Made by a program: the position numbers and the translations under genes. A stretch of 64,000 nt of DNA from Bacteriovorax sp. MedPE-SWde. GTDB lineage: Bacteria > Bdellovibrionota > Bacteriovoracia > Bacteriovoracales > Bacteriovoracaceae. The first letter of the stretch is position 1. Each line of letters opens with the position of its first letter. The stretch covers positions 327,923-391,922 of the forward strand of contig MPCU01000005.1 of the NCBI GenBank assembly GCA_001874305.1. The letters run 5' to 3'. Shown here in pieces: positions 28,512 through 39,126 of the stretch. A model generated the notes under the pieces. The model worked only from the letters and a program-made list of their open reading frames with translations. It was not told the DNA's origin and did not search any database.

Positions 28512-30983
28512 TTAAGCCGCTACCGGTGGTAGGTCTGAATTCTTTTTCTTTTCTTGAGCTTTTTCCTCAAACTTTCTTGAGTGGGTTTCTTTCTTATATT
28601 CTTTCCAGTCAATAAGAGCGATATCAAGAACTTCATCGATTGTTTTAACCGGAATGAAGTTTATCTTCTTTCTATATTCTTCAGGAATATCTTCCATATC
28701 TTTTTTGTTCTTCCATGGAATCACAATCGTTTCAATTCCCATTCTCATGGCAGCAAGAGCTTTCTCTTTTAGGCCACCAATTGGTAGAACCTTTCCTGTA
28801 AGAGTAATTTCTCCAGTCATTGCAACATCCTTACTTACAGATACTCCTGTACATAAAGATACTAGAGCAGTTGCTAGAGTGATACCTGCAGATGGACCAT
28901 CTTTAGGAGTTGCACCCGCTGGTAGGTGAATATGAAATTCATTATTCTCAAAAAGTTCTTCATCAATACCTAAATACTGAGCTCTACTTCTGATATAACC
29001 AATTGCTGTTTGCGCAGACTCTTTCATTACATCACCAAGTTGTCCGGTAAGAGTAAGTCCTCTTCCTTTCATTTTAGTCGTTTCGATATAAAGAACAGCT
29101 CCACCATGTGATGACCAAGCAAGTCCTGTTGATACACCAACTTCATCATGCTCTTTTTGATCGTCTTTAGTAAATATCGGTGGCCCTAAAAACTTAAGAA
29201 CATTATCTCTAACGATATGAGTTTTATCAGCTTCACCTTTTGCAATTTTCATAGCTACTTTTCTACAAAGAGAACCAATTCTTCTTTCTAGATTTCTAAG
29301 TCCTGCTTCTGAAGTATAGTGCTCAATAACACTTGATACACCTTCATCAGTAAACTGGATATGATCATCAGTAATTCCATTTTCACCCATTTGCTTAGGG
29401 ATAATGTATCTCTTACTAATTTCAACTTTCTCTTCTCTTGTATAACCAGAAAGATTGATTACTTCCATTCTATCTCTAAGAGGTCCTGGAATATTTTCTA
29501 GAACATTTGAAGTTGCAATAAACATAACGTTTGATAAATCAAATGGTACGTTTAAATAGTGATCTCTAAATTCAACATTCTGCTCAGGATCTAGTACTTC
29601 TAGAAGAGCTGATGATGGATCACCTTTATAGTCACTGCTTAGCTTATCGATTTCATCAAGAAGAACAACAGGATTATTTGTTTTAGCTTGCTTAAGAGCT
29701 TGAATGAATCTACCTGGCATAGCACCAACGTAAGTTCTTCTGTGTCCTCTAATTTCTGCTTCGTCTTTTAGTCCACCGAGTGAAATTCTTACGAATTCTC
29801 TACCTGTGGCACGAGCAATGGACTTTCCAAGAGATGTTTTACCAACACCTGGTGGCCCTTGAAAGCATAGGATAGGTCCTTTCATGTCATCACCTTTAAG
29901 TTGTCTAACCGCAAGGTGCTCAAGAATTCTTTCTTTAACTTTTTTAAGATCAAAATGATCTTCATCTAGAATCTCAAGAGATTTATCTAGATCAATATGT
30001 TCTTTAGATGCTGTCGACCAAGGTAGATCAGTCATCCATTCCATGTAATTTCTCATAATGCTTGATTCTGAAGAATCAGGGTGCATTTTTTCAAGTCTTT
30101 GAAGTTGTTTTGAAACTTCCTTCTCAACTTCTTCTGGCATATTGGCTTCTTTGATTTTATTTCTAAATTCAGTGAACTCATCCTGGGCTTCAGTTGTTTC
30201 ACCTGCTCCGCCACCGGCCATACTATTTTCATCGCCAAGTTCTGACTTGATAGCCTTAATTTGCTCTCTAAGAAAGTACTCTTTTTGAGTCTTAGACATT
30301 TCGCCTTTTGCAGCAGTTTTAATTTTCTGTTGCATTGAGAGAATTTCAAGCTCACGATTTAATATGTCACTTATTCTATGTAGTCTTTCAACTGGATCAA
30401 GTGTCTCTAGAATAACTTGGGCTTCACTTACGTGAAGATTTAAGTTTGATGCCACAAGATCTGCGAGTCTACCTGGATCAGTAATATCTTCAAGAACCAT
30501 TAGGATGTCTGGAGAAAGAACTTTCCCTAATTGAATAACTTTTTCAAGTTGTTCTTTAATTGTTCTCATTAATGCATTGGTTGCAATGCTATCTTGGCTT
30601 AACTCTACATCTTCAACTTTAACAGTCTTAGTCATAAAGAATGGCTCAGTTTGCTTGAAGTCAATTATCTTGGCCTTCGATAAACCTTGTACAAGAATTT
30701 TGATTCTTCCATCAGGAAGCTTTCTCATTCTCATAATCATTGCAACAGTTCCAAGATCAAAAATCTCTGAAGGTTCTGGATGCTCTGCCACAATATCTTT
30801 TTGACTAGAAAGTAGAATCATTCTGTCAGTATGATTAATTGCATGATCAACAGCTTTTATAGATGCTTCTCTTCCGACAAATAATGGAAGTATCATGAAT
30901 GGGTAAATGACAAGATCTCGTATTGGTAGGAGAGGGAGTTCTTCCTTAAATTCAATGTTATCACCCTCGTAATTTGTCACCAT
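28512..30983 (-). CDS. lon: ATP-dependent protease Lon
   Basis: An 823-residue AAA+ protease degrading misfolded and regulatory proteins. The N-terminal substrate domain begins LPLLPIRDLVIYPFMILPLFVGRE; the ATPase has Walker A FQGPPGVGKTSLGKSIA, Walker B VVLLDEIDKL; the protease domain has PKDGPSAGITLATAL with the catalytic Ser and the catalytic Lys in GLKEKALAAMR. A Gly-rich insertion (SMAGGGAGETTEAQ) lies before the ATPase. The track starts at GTG 30998, but GGAGGA about seven bases before ATG 30983 makes that the better start. It is monocistronic. Confidence 0.97.
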   Translation of the reverse strand: MVTNYEGDNIEFKEELPLLPIRDLVIYPFMILPLFVGREASIKAVDHAINHTDRMILLSSQKDIVAEHPEPSEIFDLGTVAMIMRMRKLPDGRIKILVQGLSKAKIIDFKQTEPFFMTKTVKVEDVELSQDSIATNALMRTIKEQLEKVIQLGKVLSPDILMVLEDITDPGRLADLVASNLNLHVSEAQVILETLDPVERLHRISDILNRELEILSMQQKIKTAAKGEMSKTQKEYFLREQIKAIKSELGDENSMAGGGAGETTEAQDEFTEFRNKIKEANMPEEVEKEVSKQLQRLEKMHPDSSESSIMRNYMEWMTDLPWSTASKEHIDLDKSLEILDEDHFDLKKVKERILEHLAVRQLKGDDMKGPILCFQGPPGVGKTSLGKSIARATGREFVRISLGGLKDEAEIRGHRRTYVGAMPGRFIQALKQAKTNNPVVLLDEIDKLSSDYKGDPSSALLEVLDPEQNVEFRDHYLNVPFDLSNVMFIATSNVLENIPGPLRDRMEVINLSGYTREEKVEISKRYIIPKQMGENGITDDHIQFTDEGVSSVIEHYTSEAGLRNLERRIGSLCRKVAMKIAKGEADKTHIVRDNVLKFLGPPIFTKDDQKEHDEVGVSTGLAWSSHGGAVLYIETTKMKGRGLTLTGQLGDVMKESAQTAIGYIRSRAQYLGIDEELFENNEFHIHLPAGATPKDGPSAGITLATALVSLCTGVSVSKDVAMTGEITLTGKVLPIGGLKEKALAAMRMGIETIVIPWKNKKDMEDIPEEYRKKINFIPVKTIDEVLDIALIDWKEYKKETHSRKFEEKAQEKKKNSDLPPVAA

Positions 30984-31211
30984 ATTTATTTCCTCCACAT
31001 GTAGCGCACTAATGGCACAGCTTTCATGTTTATATTCGGGAAAAAAACAAAACTCTTTAAAGATTTTTTAATAAAATTCGCTTTTTATGGCCCGAAAGTA
31101 ATTGAATTCTTTAGTTGGTTTTCGGTAAAATGCTGTAATTGCAATCTGAGAGCTATGATTGTAAAAACATAGTGAAATACTTTTTAATGTTAAAGAAATA
31201 ATGGAGTTTTT

Positions 31212-32591
31212 ATGTCTAATAAAATAGCTGTGGTAATACTTGCCGCTGGAAAAGGTACAAGATTAAAAATGGATATTCCAAAACCTCTTGCGCCTCTTCA
31301 TAATAGGGTTTTATTAGATTATGTTCTTGAGGCCGTTGATGGACTTGGAGATATTCACCTTATTACTGGTCACCAGAACGAAGTTGTTGAAGGACATGTT
31401 AATACTGTTTGGCCTAGCTTAGGCGCTAAATACATTCTTCAAAAAGAACAGCTTGGAACAGGGCATGCCGTAAGAACATACTTTGAGTCAAATGAGCAAG
31501 CGGATGACTATGACTACACACTTGTTATGTGTGCAGACACTCCATTACTTACCAAAGAGATTTTACTAGAGCTTAAAGATGAGATGGAGAAAGGACCAGA
31601 TGCCGTTGCAGCAACATTTGAAGAGCAAGTACCATTTGGCTATGGAAGAATAATTAGAGCCGAGCACGGTTTTACAATCGTAGAAGAAAAAGATGCTTCA
31701 GATGAAGAAAGACTAATTAAAGAAGTAAACTCAGGTCTTTATATTTTTAAAACTCAGTACTTAAAGAATCATATCTTTAATATTGATAGTAATAATAAGG
31801 CAGGTGAGTTTTACCTGACTGATACATTTAAAGAGGATGCCAATGTTAAGGCACATCTCTATGCCGACAAATCATACTTTATGGGTGTTAACGACCTCTA
31901 TCAATTAGCGCGTACGGAAAGAAACTTAATTCAAAGAAATATTAAGAACCTTCTCATTTCTGGTGTTAGGATCCTTGATCCCTCACATACATATATTCAT
32001 GCTAAAGAAATAGGGATAGGCTCAGTAATCTATCCAAATGTTCATATTGATGTTAATTCGAAAATTGGTTCAAACGTTACCATTGAGCCAGGGTGCTTTA
32101 TTACAAACTCTAAAATTGAAGACGGTGCTGTGATTAAGGCAAATACTTATATTACAGACTCTGTCGTTGGAAAGAATGTAAAGATTGGTCCAATGGCACA
32201 CCTTAGACCAGGTTCTGAAATTGGAGACGGCTCTAAACTTGGAAACTTTGTAGAAATTAAAAAGTCTGTGGTTGGAGAGAATACTAGTATCAGTCATTTA
32301 AGCTACTTAGGTGATGCAGAAGTTGGAAATGATGTAAATATTGGCTGTGGCTTTATTACATGTAACTACGATGGAGCCAATAAACATAAGACTATAATTG
32401 GTGACGGATCATTTATTGGTTCTGATACACAGATGATAGCACCGATTAATATTGGAAAAGAATGTTACGTTGCTAGTGGCTCGACTATTAATAAGAGTAT
32501 GGTTGATGGGTCATTCGCTGTTGCCAGAGGGCGTCAAACGACGAAAGAAGGAATGGCAAAGAGATTCATAAAGAAAAAAGATAAGAAGTAA
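31212..32591 (+). CDS. glmU: Bifunctional GlmU (UDP-GlcNAc synthesis)
   Basis: A 459-residue two-domain enzyme: acetylation of glucosamine-1-phosphate and uridylylation to UDP-GlcNAc, the precursor of peptidoglycan and LPS. The N-terminal pyrophosphorylase has VVILAAGKGTRLKMDIPKPL and QLGTGHAV; the C-terminal left-handed beta helix has hexapeptide repeats (IGIGSVIYPNVHID, LGNFVEIKKSVVGE) and the acetyltransferase segment LGDAEVGNDVNIGCGFITCNYDG. Length is normal. It is followed by glmS, which supplies its precursor, 81 bases later. Confidence 0.97.
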   Translation: MSNKIAVVILAAGKGTRLKMDIPKPLAPLHNRVLLDYVLEAVDGLGDIHLITGHQNEVVEGHVNTVWPSLGAKYILQKEQLGTGHAVRTYFESNEQADDYDYTLVMCADTPLLTKEILLELKDEMEKGPDAVAATFEEQVPFGYGRIIRAEHGFTIVEEKDASDEERLIKEVNSGLYIFKTQYLKNHIFNIDSNNKAGEFYLTDTFKEDANVKAHLYADKSYFMGVNDLYQLARTERNLIQRNIKNLLISGVRILDPSHTYIHAKEIGIGSVIYPNVHIDVNSKIGSNVTIEPGCFITNSKIEDGAVIKANTYITDSVVGKNVKIGPMAHLRPGSEIGDGSKLGNFVEIKKSVVGENTSISHLSYLGDAEVGNDVNIGCGFITCNYDGANKHKTIIGDGSFIGSDTQMIAPINIGKECYVASGSTINKSMVDGSFAVARGRQTTKEGMAKRFIKKKDKK

Positions 32592-32672
32592 CCCCTCAAA
32601 AGTTGGAAATTCTCTTGTCCAAGTGATATCTTCTTAAGGATTTTATTTAATATAATACCCTAAGGAATGACT

Positions 32673-34502
32673 ATGTGCGGAATAGTAGGTCACTTGGGTC
32701 CACAGAATTCTGTGGACGTAGTTTTAGAAGGTCTTAAGAGACTTGAATATAGAGGATATGACTCAGCAGGTGTGAGTTTTATCTCTTCAGATAACAATCT
32801 TAAAATTTATAAGAAGAAAGGTAAGATACAAAACCTTATAGATGAACTTGCTGATAAAGAAATTCATGCAAGGTCATCAATTGGCCACACTCGTTGGGCA
32901 ACACATGGTGGAGTAACAGATAACAATGCTCACCCACATGTTTGTGAAGATATGGGGATTGCAATGGTTCATAATGGAATCATTGAGAATGCTGGTGAGT
33001 TAAGAGAATTCTTAATTGGAGAAGGGGTAAAGTTTAAATCTGAAACTGACTCTGAGACTTTCTTAGGTCTTCTCATCTATAACGTAAAACAAGGTAAAGA
33101 AATCAAAGAGGCCGTTATCGAATCTTTTAAGAAGATCGAAGGTTTCTCTGCATTTGTAGTTTTAAATAAAGAAACTTCAGAAATATTCTCCATTAAAAAT
33201 GGAGCGCCACTTGTTTGTGGAATGAACGAAGTTAATTCAGAAGTATTAGTATCTTCAGATCCATATGCTTTAGCAGGAATTGCTAATAAGATATACTTTC
33301 CAGAAGATCAGGTCCTCTGTCACCTAAGTGCGGGGAATGCTAACCTTTTAAACTTCTACGAACTTGATGGTTCAAAATCTACAAGATACATATCTAAGAG
33401 TCAGAGTATGGATCATAACCCAGCTGAGAAAGGTGAATTTGAGCATTTCATGCTTAAGGAAATCTATGAACAGCCAGAGTTAATTAGGTCCCTAACTCAG
33501 TTTTACTTTCAAGGTGAAGGTAAAGAGAGTCTTGAGCAAGCAGTAGATCTACCAAGGACTAATCTTCATGTTACGGCATGTGGAACTGCCTATTATGCAG
33601 GACTTGTAATCAAAGATTTCTTTGAACAAATTAATAGAATTCCTTGTCGCCCAGAGGTTGCAAGTGAGTTTAGATATAGAGATCCAATTCTCAATAAAGA
33701 TGACCTTGCTCTTTTTATCAGTCAATCTGGTGAAACAGCTGACACGCTTGCGGCCCAGGAGCTTTGCAAGAAGACAGGTATGAAAACTCTTTCAATTGTT
33801 AATACAGAAGGTTCTACTCTGTTTAGAGACTGTAATGTTAATCTGTTGATTAGAGCAGGAATGGAAATTGGTGTTGCATCGACAAAGGCATTCACTCAAC
33901 AAGTTTTAACAGGAAGAACACTGAGTGCAGTAATTGCAAACGGTGGAATGGATGACAATCTTAAAAATAGTCTCGCAACTAAGTACTCGCTTCTTGCAGA
34001 AAGAATAGAAGAGTTATTAGAGAGATCTGATGAAATAAGAACTGTTGCTGGTGAAATTTACAGAAAACAAGGATTCTTTTATACAGGTCGTGGAGTTTAT
34101 TTTCCAATTGCTCTTGAAGGAGCTCTTAAACTTAAAGAAATCGCTTATGTTCACGCTGAAGGTTATGCGGCCGGAGAGCTTAAGCATGGACCAATTGCTC
34201 TTATTGATGAAGAGAAGGTTAATGTTGCATTAGTTGGACCAGAGCTTTATGAAAAGACTGTTTCTAATATTCAAGAGATCAAAGCAAGAAAAGGAATTAT
34301 TGTAGTTGTTGGTCCTCAAGGAAAGAAAGACCTTGAAGAGATCGCTGATTACTATATCCCAATTAACTTTGATGGACTTGAGGAACTAAGTCCTCTTTAT
34401 ATAAATGTTGTTAATCAATTACTTGCTTATCATATTGCAAAGTTCCTAGGGACTGATATTGATAAACCAAGAAACTTAGCAAAATCAGTTACAGTAGAAT
34501 AA
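32673..34502 (+). CDS. glmS: Glutamine-fructose-6-phosphate aminotransferase GlmS
   Basis: A 609-residue enzyme making glucosamine-6-phosphate. The track begins at 32667, but the glutaminase needs Cys directly after the initiator Met; ATG 32673 gives MCGIVGHLG, with TAAGGA six bases upstream. The glutaminase domain has LEYRGYDSAG, GHTRWATHG; the isomerase has two SIS domains with ACGTAYYAG, FISQSGETADT and the C-terminal NLAKSVTVE typical of GlmS. No glmS ribozyme is visible in the 81-base leader. It pairs functionally with glmU upstream. Confidence 0.97.
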   Translation: MCGIVGHLGPQNSVDVVLEGLKRLEYRGYDSAGVSFISSDNNLKIYKKKGKIQNLIDELADKEIHARSSIGHTRWATHGGVTDNNAHPHVCEDMGIAMVHNGIIENAGELREFLIGEGVKFKSETDSETFLGLLIYNVKQGKEIKEAVIESFKKIEGFSAFVVLNKETSEIFSIKNGAPLVCGMNEVNSEVLVSSDPYALAGIANKIYFPEDQVLCHLSAGNANLLNFYELDGSKSTRYISKSQSMDHNPAEKGEFEHFMLKEIYEQPELIRSLTQFYFQGEGKESLEQAVDLPRTNLHVTACGTAYYAGLVIKDFFEQINRIPCRPEVASEFRYRDPILNKDDLALFISQSGETADTLAAQELCKKTGMKTLSIVNTEGSTLFRDCNVNLLIRAGMEIGVASTKAFTQQVLTGRTLSAVIANGGMDDNLKNSLATKYSLLAERIEELLERSDEIRTVAGEIYRKQGFFYTGRGVYFPIALEGALKLKEIAYVHAEGYAAGELKHGPIALIDEEKVNVALVGPELYEKTVSNIQEIKARKGIIVVVGPQGKKDLEEIADYYIPINFDGLEELSPLYINVVNQLLAYHIAKFLGTDIDKPRNLAKSVTVE

Positions 34503-34512
34503 TCGGAACTAA

Positions 34513-36741
34513 ATGAACTTAGATCACTTAAACTTACAACAAAAAGAAGCTGTCCAAAATACTGACGGGCCAATGATGATTTTGGCCGGTGCAGGTTCTG
34601 GAAAAACAAGAACACTTGTAACGAGAATTACATATCTTCTTGAAGAAAAGCACGTGAGTCCTTTTCAGCTTCTTGCTTTGACGTTCTCTAATAAGGCGGC
34701 AAAGGAAATGAGAGACAGGATCTCTCGAACTGTAAGCTGTGATGCTGGAGCACTACAAGTTACGACATTCCACTCTTTTTGTGCACGCTCATTAAGAAAT
34801 GAAGCTCAGTACTTAGGGCTAAGTAAGAACTTCACTATTTACGACACAAGTGAGCAAAAGGCAGTTGTAAAAAAAATCCTCTCAAGAAGAGGTATTAATA
34901 TAAAAGAAGTTTCTCCATTTGAAGTTATGTACTTCATTGAAGACTTAAAGAATCATGGGCACTACCCAGATAGAGATATTTCAGAAAAAGATTATGAAGT
35001 AGAAAAGGATGATCCTTTCTACGATATGTATCTTGAATACGAAAGAGAGCTACACAAGGCGAATGCTACGGACTTTGGTGGTTTAATAACAGCTGTTATT
35101 CAACTCTATGAGCTCTTCCCAGACGTATTAAAAAGATATCAAGAAAGATTCAAATACCTCTTAGTTGATGAGTACCAAGATACAAACCGAGCTCAGTTTG
35201 ATCTCGTTACGAAGCTTGCGAAGTTAAATAAGAATATCTGTGTTGTTGGAGATGAAGATCAATCGATCTATTCTTGGCGTGGTGCGGATATTAGAAATAT
35301 ATTAGATTTTGAAAGTGTATATAAAGACGCCCAAATTCTAAAACTAGAGCAAAACTACAGATCGTCAAAGAATATCATTGATGCTGCCGGAGCTGTTATC
35401 TCGAGAAATACTCAGCGTAAAGGTAAAGACATGTGGACAGATAATCCTGAAGGGGAGTCCATTGAAATTGTAGAATGTCATAATGATAAAGAAGAAGCTC
35501 AATTTGTTGCAGAAGGTATGAAAGAACTTGCAGCAGGTGGAGAGTCTTATGATGAAATGGCCGTGTTCTATAGAACAAACTCTCAATCGAGATTATTAGA
35601 AGATGCCTTAAGAACTGCAAATATTCCATATCGTGTAATTGGTGGAATTAAGTTCTACGAAAGAAAAGAAATAAAAGACCTCTTGGCCTATATAAGAGTT
35701 GTCGTTAATGACAAAGACTCTCTTGCTATTAGTCGAATTATCAATGTACCTGCAAGGGGAATAGGTGCAACGACGCTTAGAAAAGTAGAGGAAGAGGCAG
35801 TTAAGACAGAATCTACACTTTGGGAAGTTATTCAAAGAATTGTAGATAACCCTGAAGACTTCAAACATATAAGATTAACAGCGAGAGTAAAGTCAGCACT
35901 ATCGCACTTCACTCAAATTATTTTGGACGCTAAACAAGCGAACGAAAATAAAGATTCTCAGCAAGACATTTTTGAAAAGTTACTTCATGAATCAGGGTAC
36001 TGGGAAATGTTAAGAGCTGCTAAAGATTACGAATCTGAAGCAAGAATGGAGAACCTCCAAGAACTAGGTACGGCAATCACTCAATTTGAAGAAGCAAATG
36101 AGGGAACTGACCTTGGTGGATTCCTTGAAACAATAACTCTTGATAATTCAGTAGTTGCTGAAGATGAAGAAACTGCCAACCAGGGAGAGGTATCTCTTAT
36201 GACAATTCATGGCTCTAAAGGGCTTGAGTTTCATTATGTATACCTGACTGGAACAGAAGAGAATGTATTTCCAAGTTATAAGAGTATGGAAGATGGTGAT
36301 ACAGCAATAGAAGAAGAAAGAAGACTCTTCTATGTCGCTATGACTAGAGCTATGAAACGTCTCTATATTACTTTCGCTCAAGGAAGAATGCTCTTTGGAC
36401 AATTAAGGTTCAATGGTCATAGTCGTTTTATTCAAGAAATACCAAATAAGTACTATATGTGGCGTAAGCTAGGTGGTGGAACTCAAGCAAATACTTCTAA
36501 AGATGATTGGGATGACTTTGCTGACCCTGACTTTGATGAAGGCCCTGTTTATAGCATTTCTACCGCGCCAGCTCCTAAAACTGCATTTCCAAAAGGATCT
36601 AAAGTTGTTCACTCTCTTTATGGAGAAGGAAAGATTTTAGCTTCGGAAGGGCCAAGTGGAGATGAGCGAGTCACAATAATGTTCAAAGATGGCGCACGTA
36701 AGAAGTTTATGGCGAAGTTTGCCCCATTAACGCTAATATAG
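34513..36741 (+). CDS. pcrA: UvrD/PcrA-type DNA helicase
   Basis: A 742-residue superfamily 1A helicase. Motifs: LNLQQKEAVQNTDGPMMILAGAGSGKTRTLVTRI (Q motif and Walker A), ALTFSNKAAKEM, TTFHSFC, YLLVDEYQDTNRAQ (Walker B), GDEDQSIYSWRGAD, LEQNYRS, SLMTIHGSKGLEFHYV and EERRLFYVAMTRA. The last ~80 residues are acidic then a PcrA-like C-terminal domain (GSKVVHSLYGEGKIL...) that interacts with RNA polymerase in other bacteria. It lies 10 bases after glmS. PcrA and UvrD cannot be separated from sequence alone here. Confidence 0.95.
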   Translation: MNLDHLNLQQKEAVQNTDGPMMILAGAGSGKTRTLVTRITYLLEEKHVSPFQLLALTFSNKAAKEMRDRISRTVSCDAGALQVTTFHSFCARSLRNEAQYLGLSKNFTIYDTSEQKAVVKKILSRRGINIKEVSPFEVMYFIEDLKNHGHYPDRDISEKDYEVEKDDPFYDMYLEYERELHKANATDFGGLITAVIQLYELFPDVLKRYQERFKYLLVDEYQDTNRAQFDLVTKLAKLNKNICVVGDEDQSIYSWRGADIRNILDFESVYKDAQILKLEQNYRSSKNIIDAAGAVISRNTQRKGKDMWTDNPEGESIEIVECHNDKEEAQFVAEGMKELAAGGESYDEMAVFYRTNSQSRLLEDALRTANIPYRVIGGIKFYERKEIKDLLAYIRVVVNDKDSLAISRIINVPARGIGATTLRKVEEEAVKTESTLWEVIQRIVDNPEDFKHIRLTARVKSALSHFTQIILDAKQANENKDSQQDIFEKLLHESGYWEMLRAAKDYESEARMENLQELGTAITQFEEANEGTDLGGFLETITLDNSVVAEDEETANQGEVSLMTIHGSKGLEFHYVYLTGTEENVFPSYKSMEDGDTAIEEERRLFYVAMTRAMKRLYITFAQGRMLFGQLRFNGHSRFIQEIPNKYYMWRKLGGGTQANTSKDDWDDFADPDFDEGPVYSISTAPAPKTAFPKGSKVVHSLYGEGKILASEGPSGDERVTIMFKDGARKKFMAKFAPLTLI

Positions 36742-36780
36742 CCCACTAGTTTTTCATTTCTAAATCCATGATAATAGTAA

Positions 36781-36800
36781 GGATATTCAAAATAATATCC
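36781..36800 (+). promoter_or_regulatory. Short palindrome upstream of AsmA-like gene
   Basis: GGATATT and AATATCC form a perfect 7-bp inverted repeat with spacer CAAAAT, 34 bases ahead of the GTG start at 36835. It could be an operator or a hairpin ending the helicase transcript; there is no T-run. Confidence 0.4.
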
Positions 36801-36834
36801 AATGTATGAAGTCTGCTATTGTCAGGGAGGACGA

Positions 36835-39126
36835 GTGAAGACGAAATCACCATTAAAGATAATTTTAATCACGGCATTTGTCCTCATCGTTATTTTAGGT
36901 GGAGGATTATTTGTAGCTTCAAAGAAGTTAAAGCCTGAAGAAATGAAGAAAATGATGATTACCCAACTCGAAACGGCGATTCCTAACTCTAAAGTTAAAA
37001 CGACGGCGCTAGACTTTTCTCTTGGATTTAATTCATCTGTAGATATTAAAGGTGTAGATATAACTTATGCTGGTAAGAGATCATATCCATTAGTATCTAT
37101 TGAAACATTAAAACTAAAAATACCTCTATGGTCATTAATTTTTGGCGGTGGAAAAGTTGAAGTCGTTTTAGATTCTCCTAAGGTTAATTATATTGAATTT
37201 AGAAAAGGTTCCAACTGGGAAAGGGCATTAGAACAAAACAAAAAGAGAAAAACTGTAAGAGGTAACAAATCTAGTAATAAACCTAAGAAAAATACAAAAC
37301 CTAATACAGCAGAAAATAAAGAGGATAGTGTATTAATCCCTTCTCTATTCGCTAGCAGCGAAATAAATATCAGTGTTTTAAATTTAAATCTAGATTATTC
37401 ATTAAGAGATAAAACCAATGGAAAAATAGAAGTAGAGAAGTTTCTCTTAAAGGATGTTGGAGTAAAATCTACAACAGCATTTGAATTAAAGTCTAAACTT
37501 GATGTCTTAAAGAATACTCCTAACCATACAAGAATGAATTTATTACTTATCGGAGAATCTAATCTCTATGATTGGTTTGATAAAAATGAAGTGACTTTAA
37601 ACACAAAGTTAATCTTACAAAATATAAAGAATCCAGCTCTTCGAAAAGAAGTATCAAAAGTTGCGCTAAATTCTAAGATTAAATACTCTAAGGCCGGAGC
37701 TTTATCAGTTGTATATACAATAATGCTTGAGGAGTCTGAGATATCAAAAGGTGTCGTTGAGGGACAAAAGGGTGCAATAGTCTTAAAAGACTTGGAGATA
37801 TCTTTAGGACTAAAAGATGTGGCTTCATATGTAATCGACCCTTCTGTTATTCCTATTACTTTGAGTGGGGAAGAGAAGCTTTCACTAAAGGGTAAAGTAA
37901 ATCTTGGCAAGAAAGTAACTCCAACATTAAAATTTAATATAAAACCGGCGCTTACTATTAAACAGGGTAATATTGAAGTTAAATCACTATTATCTGGAGA
38001 GACAACTAGAAATGGATTAATACTAAATCTTGAAAATGAGCTTCTATCTGGTCATGCAAATATTGATACACATATAAAAACTAACTGGACACCAGAGAGC
38101 TTTAAGAAAATGAAGCCCATAATAATGAATGTCGATGTTAGAGATCTAAAAGTAACTCCGGAGATATTCGCTCAAGAGCAAAACACAGCAAAAAATGACA
38201 AAACTAAAGAAGATAGTAATTCTAAAAATATCAATAACAAGAAAGATAAAAAGACAAAAGCTAGTCCTGTAACAGCTCTTGCTGCAGTACCCCTTAGGGC
38301 CAATGTAAATATAGAGAATGTTGATCTAGCAGGTGCAAAGCTTGCAGGTGGAATCAATCTAAAAGTTGGAAAAACAAGCGCTAAACTTTCAACATCAGGG
38401 TTGGTATTGGATAAAGGTGAAATAACTGTTCGAGATAGTATTAGAATTAGTCGAGGACTATTAAGACATGACTTCGAAGCTTCACTACTTAATGTAGATC
38501 TTAGTAGTCTCAATGGATTTGTTCCTAAAGGAGCAATCGAGGGACTAAGTGGAAGTAATACAGGTAAGGTTAGTGGTCATCTTCTTGGAGAAAAATACTT
38601 TGCTAAGGCAAACTTTAAATTAAGTGATGGGAAACTATCAAAATTAAATTTAGAGAATTATGTTTCAGGACTTATTGATAAACTTGGATCAATTGGTAAG
38701 AAGGTACCGACTAAGAAGCTAAAAATAAATGGAGAGTTTAAAACACTTCAACTTAAGGGCTCATTTGATAATAAGAGACACTCTTTTGAAAAGGTTTTAT
38801 TTAAGGCAAAGGATAACAAAGTTATAATTAGTGGTGCCGGAAATGTTTATCCTCTTGGTCCAAAAAACAGTCAGTTAAAGGTAAACCTAAATATAAAAGA
38901 TCCTAAAATAGGTGCATCTCTAAAAAAAGAAATTGGAACAACAGTTTTCCCAATGCTTCTTAAAGGGCCTGGTTATGTTTTAAACCCAGACTATGCCTAC
39001 ACAATCAAAAAAGTTTCAAAGAAGGCAGTTAAAACACAGGCCAAGAAAGAAGTTAAGAAACAAATAAAGAAAATATTCAAAGATAATAAGAAAATGAAGA
39101 AAATGTTTAAAGGGCTTTTTAAATAA
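36835..39126 (+). CDS. AsmA-family inner-membrane protein
   Basis: About 763 residues from GTG 36835, which has GGGAGGA just upstream; the track starts earlier at 36802 without support. N-terminal anchor (IILITAFVLIVILGGGLFVA), then long beta-rich repeats typical of AsmA/DUF748-like bridge proteins that move lipids across the periplasm, for example FSLGFNSSVDIKGVDITY and LRHDFEASLLNVDLSSLNGF. There are two low-complexity Lys/Asn linkers (~140-160 and ~465-490) and a Lys-rich C-terminus (KEVKKQIKKIFKDNKKMKKM). Its stop overlaps the next ATG by one base. Function in outer-membrane lipid transport is inferred. Confidence 0.78.
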   Translation: MKTKSPLKIILITAFVLIVILGGGLFVASKKLKPEEMKKMMITQLETAIPNSKVKTTALDFSLGFNSSVDIKGVDITYAGKRSYPLVSIETLKLKIPLWSLIFGGGKVEVVLDSPKVNYIEFRKGSNWERALEQNKKRKTVRGNKSSNKPKKNTKPNTAENKEDSVLIPSLFASSEINISVLNLNLDYSLRDKTNGKIEVEKFLLKDVGVKSTTAFELKSKLDVLKNTPNHTRMNLLLIGESNLYDWFDKNEVTLNTKLILQNIKNPALRKEVSKVALNSKIKYSKAGALSVVYTIMLEESEISKGVVEGQKGAIVLKDLEISLGLKDVASYVIDPSVIPITLSGEEKLSLKGKVNLGKKVTPTLKFNIKPALTIKQGNIEVKSLLSGETTRNGLILNLENELLSGHANIDTHIKTNWTPESFKKMKPIIMNVDVRDLKVTPEIFAQEQNTAKNDKTKEDSNSKNINNKKDKKTKASPVTALAAVPLRANVNIENVDLAGAKLAGGINLKVGKTSAKLSTSGLVLDKGEITVRDSIRISRGLLRHDFEASLLNVDLSSLNGFVPKGAIEGLSGSNTGKVSGHLLGEKYFAKANFKLSDGKLSKLNLENYVSGLIDKLGSIGKKVPTKKLKINGEFKTLQLKGSFDNKRHSFEKVLFKAKDNKVIISGAGNVYPLGPKNSQLKVNLNIKDPKIGASLKKEIGTTVFPMLLKGPGYVLNPDYAYTIKKVSKKAVKTQAKKEVKKQIKKIFKDNKKMKKMFKGLFK

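Noticed and set aside
28581-28929. Plus-strand ORFs (63 and 91 residues) opposite lon
   Set aside because: Shadow frames of the lon gene without ribosome binding sites.
32592-32672. glmS ribozyme/riboswitch upstream of glmS
   Set aside because: Leader is 81 bases and shows no core sequence of the ribozyme; these are typical of Firmicutes.
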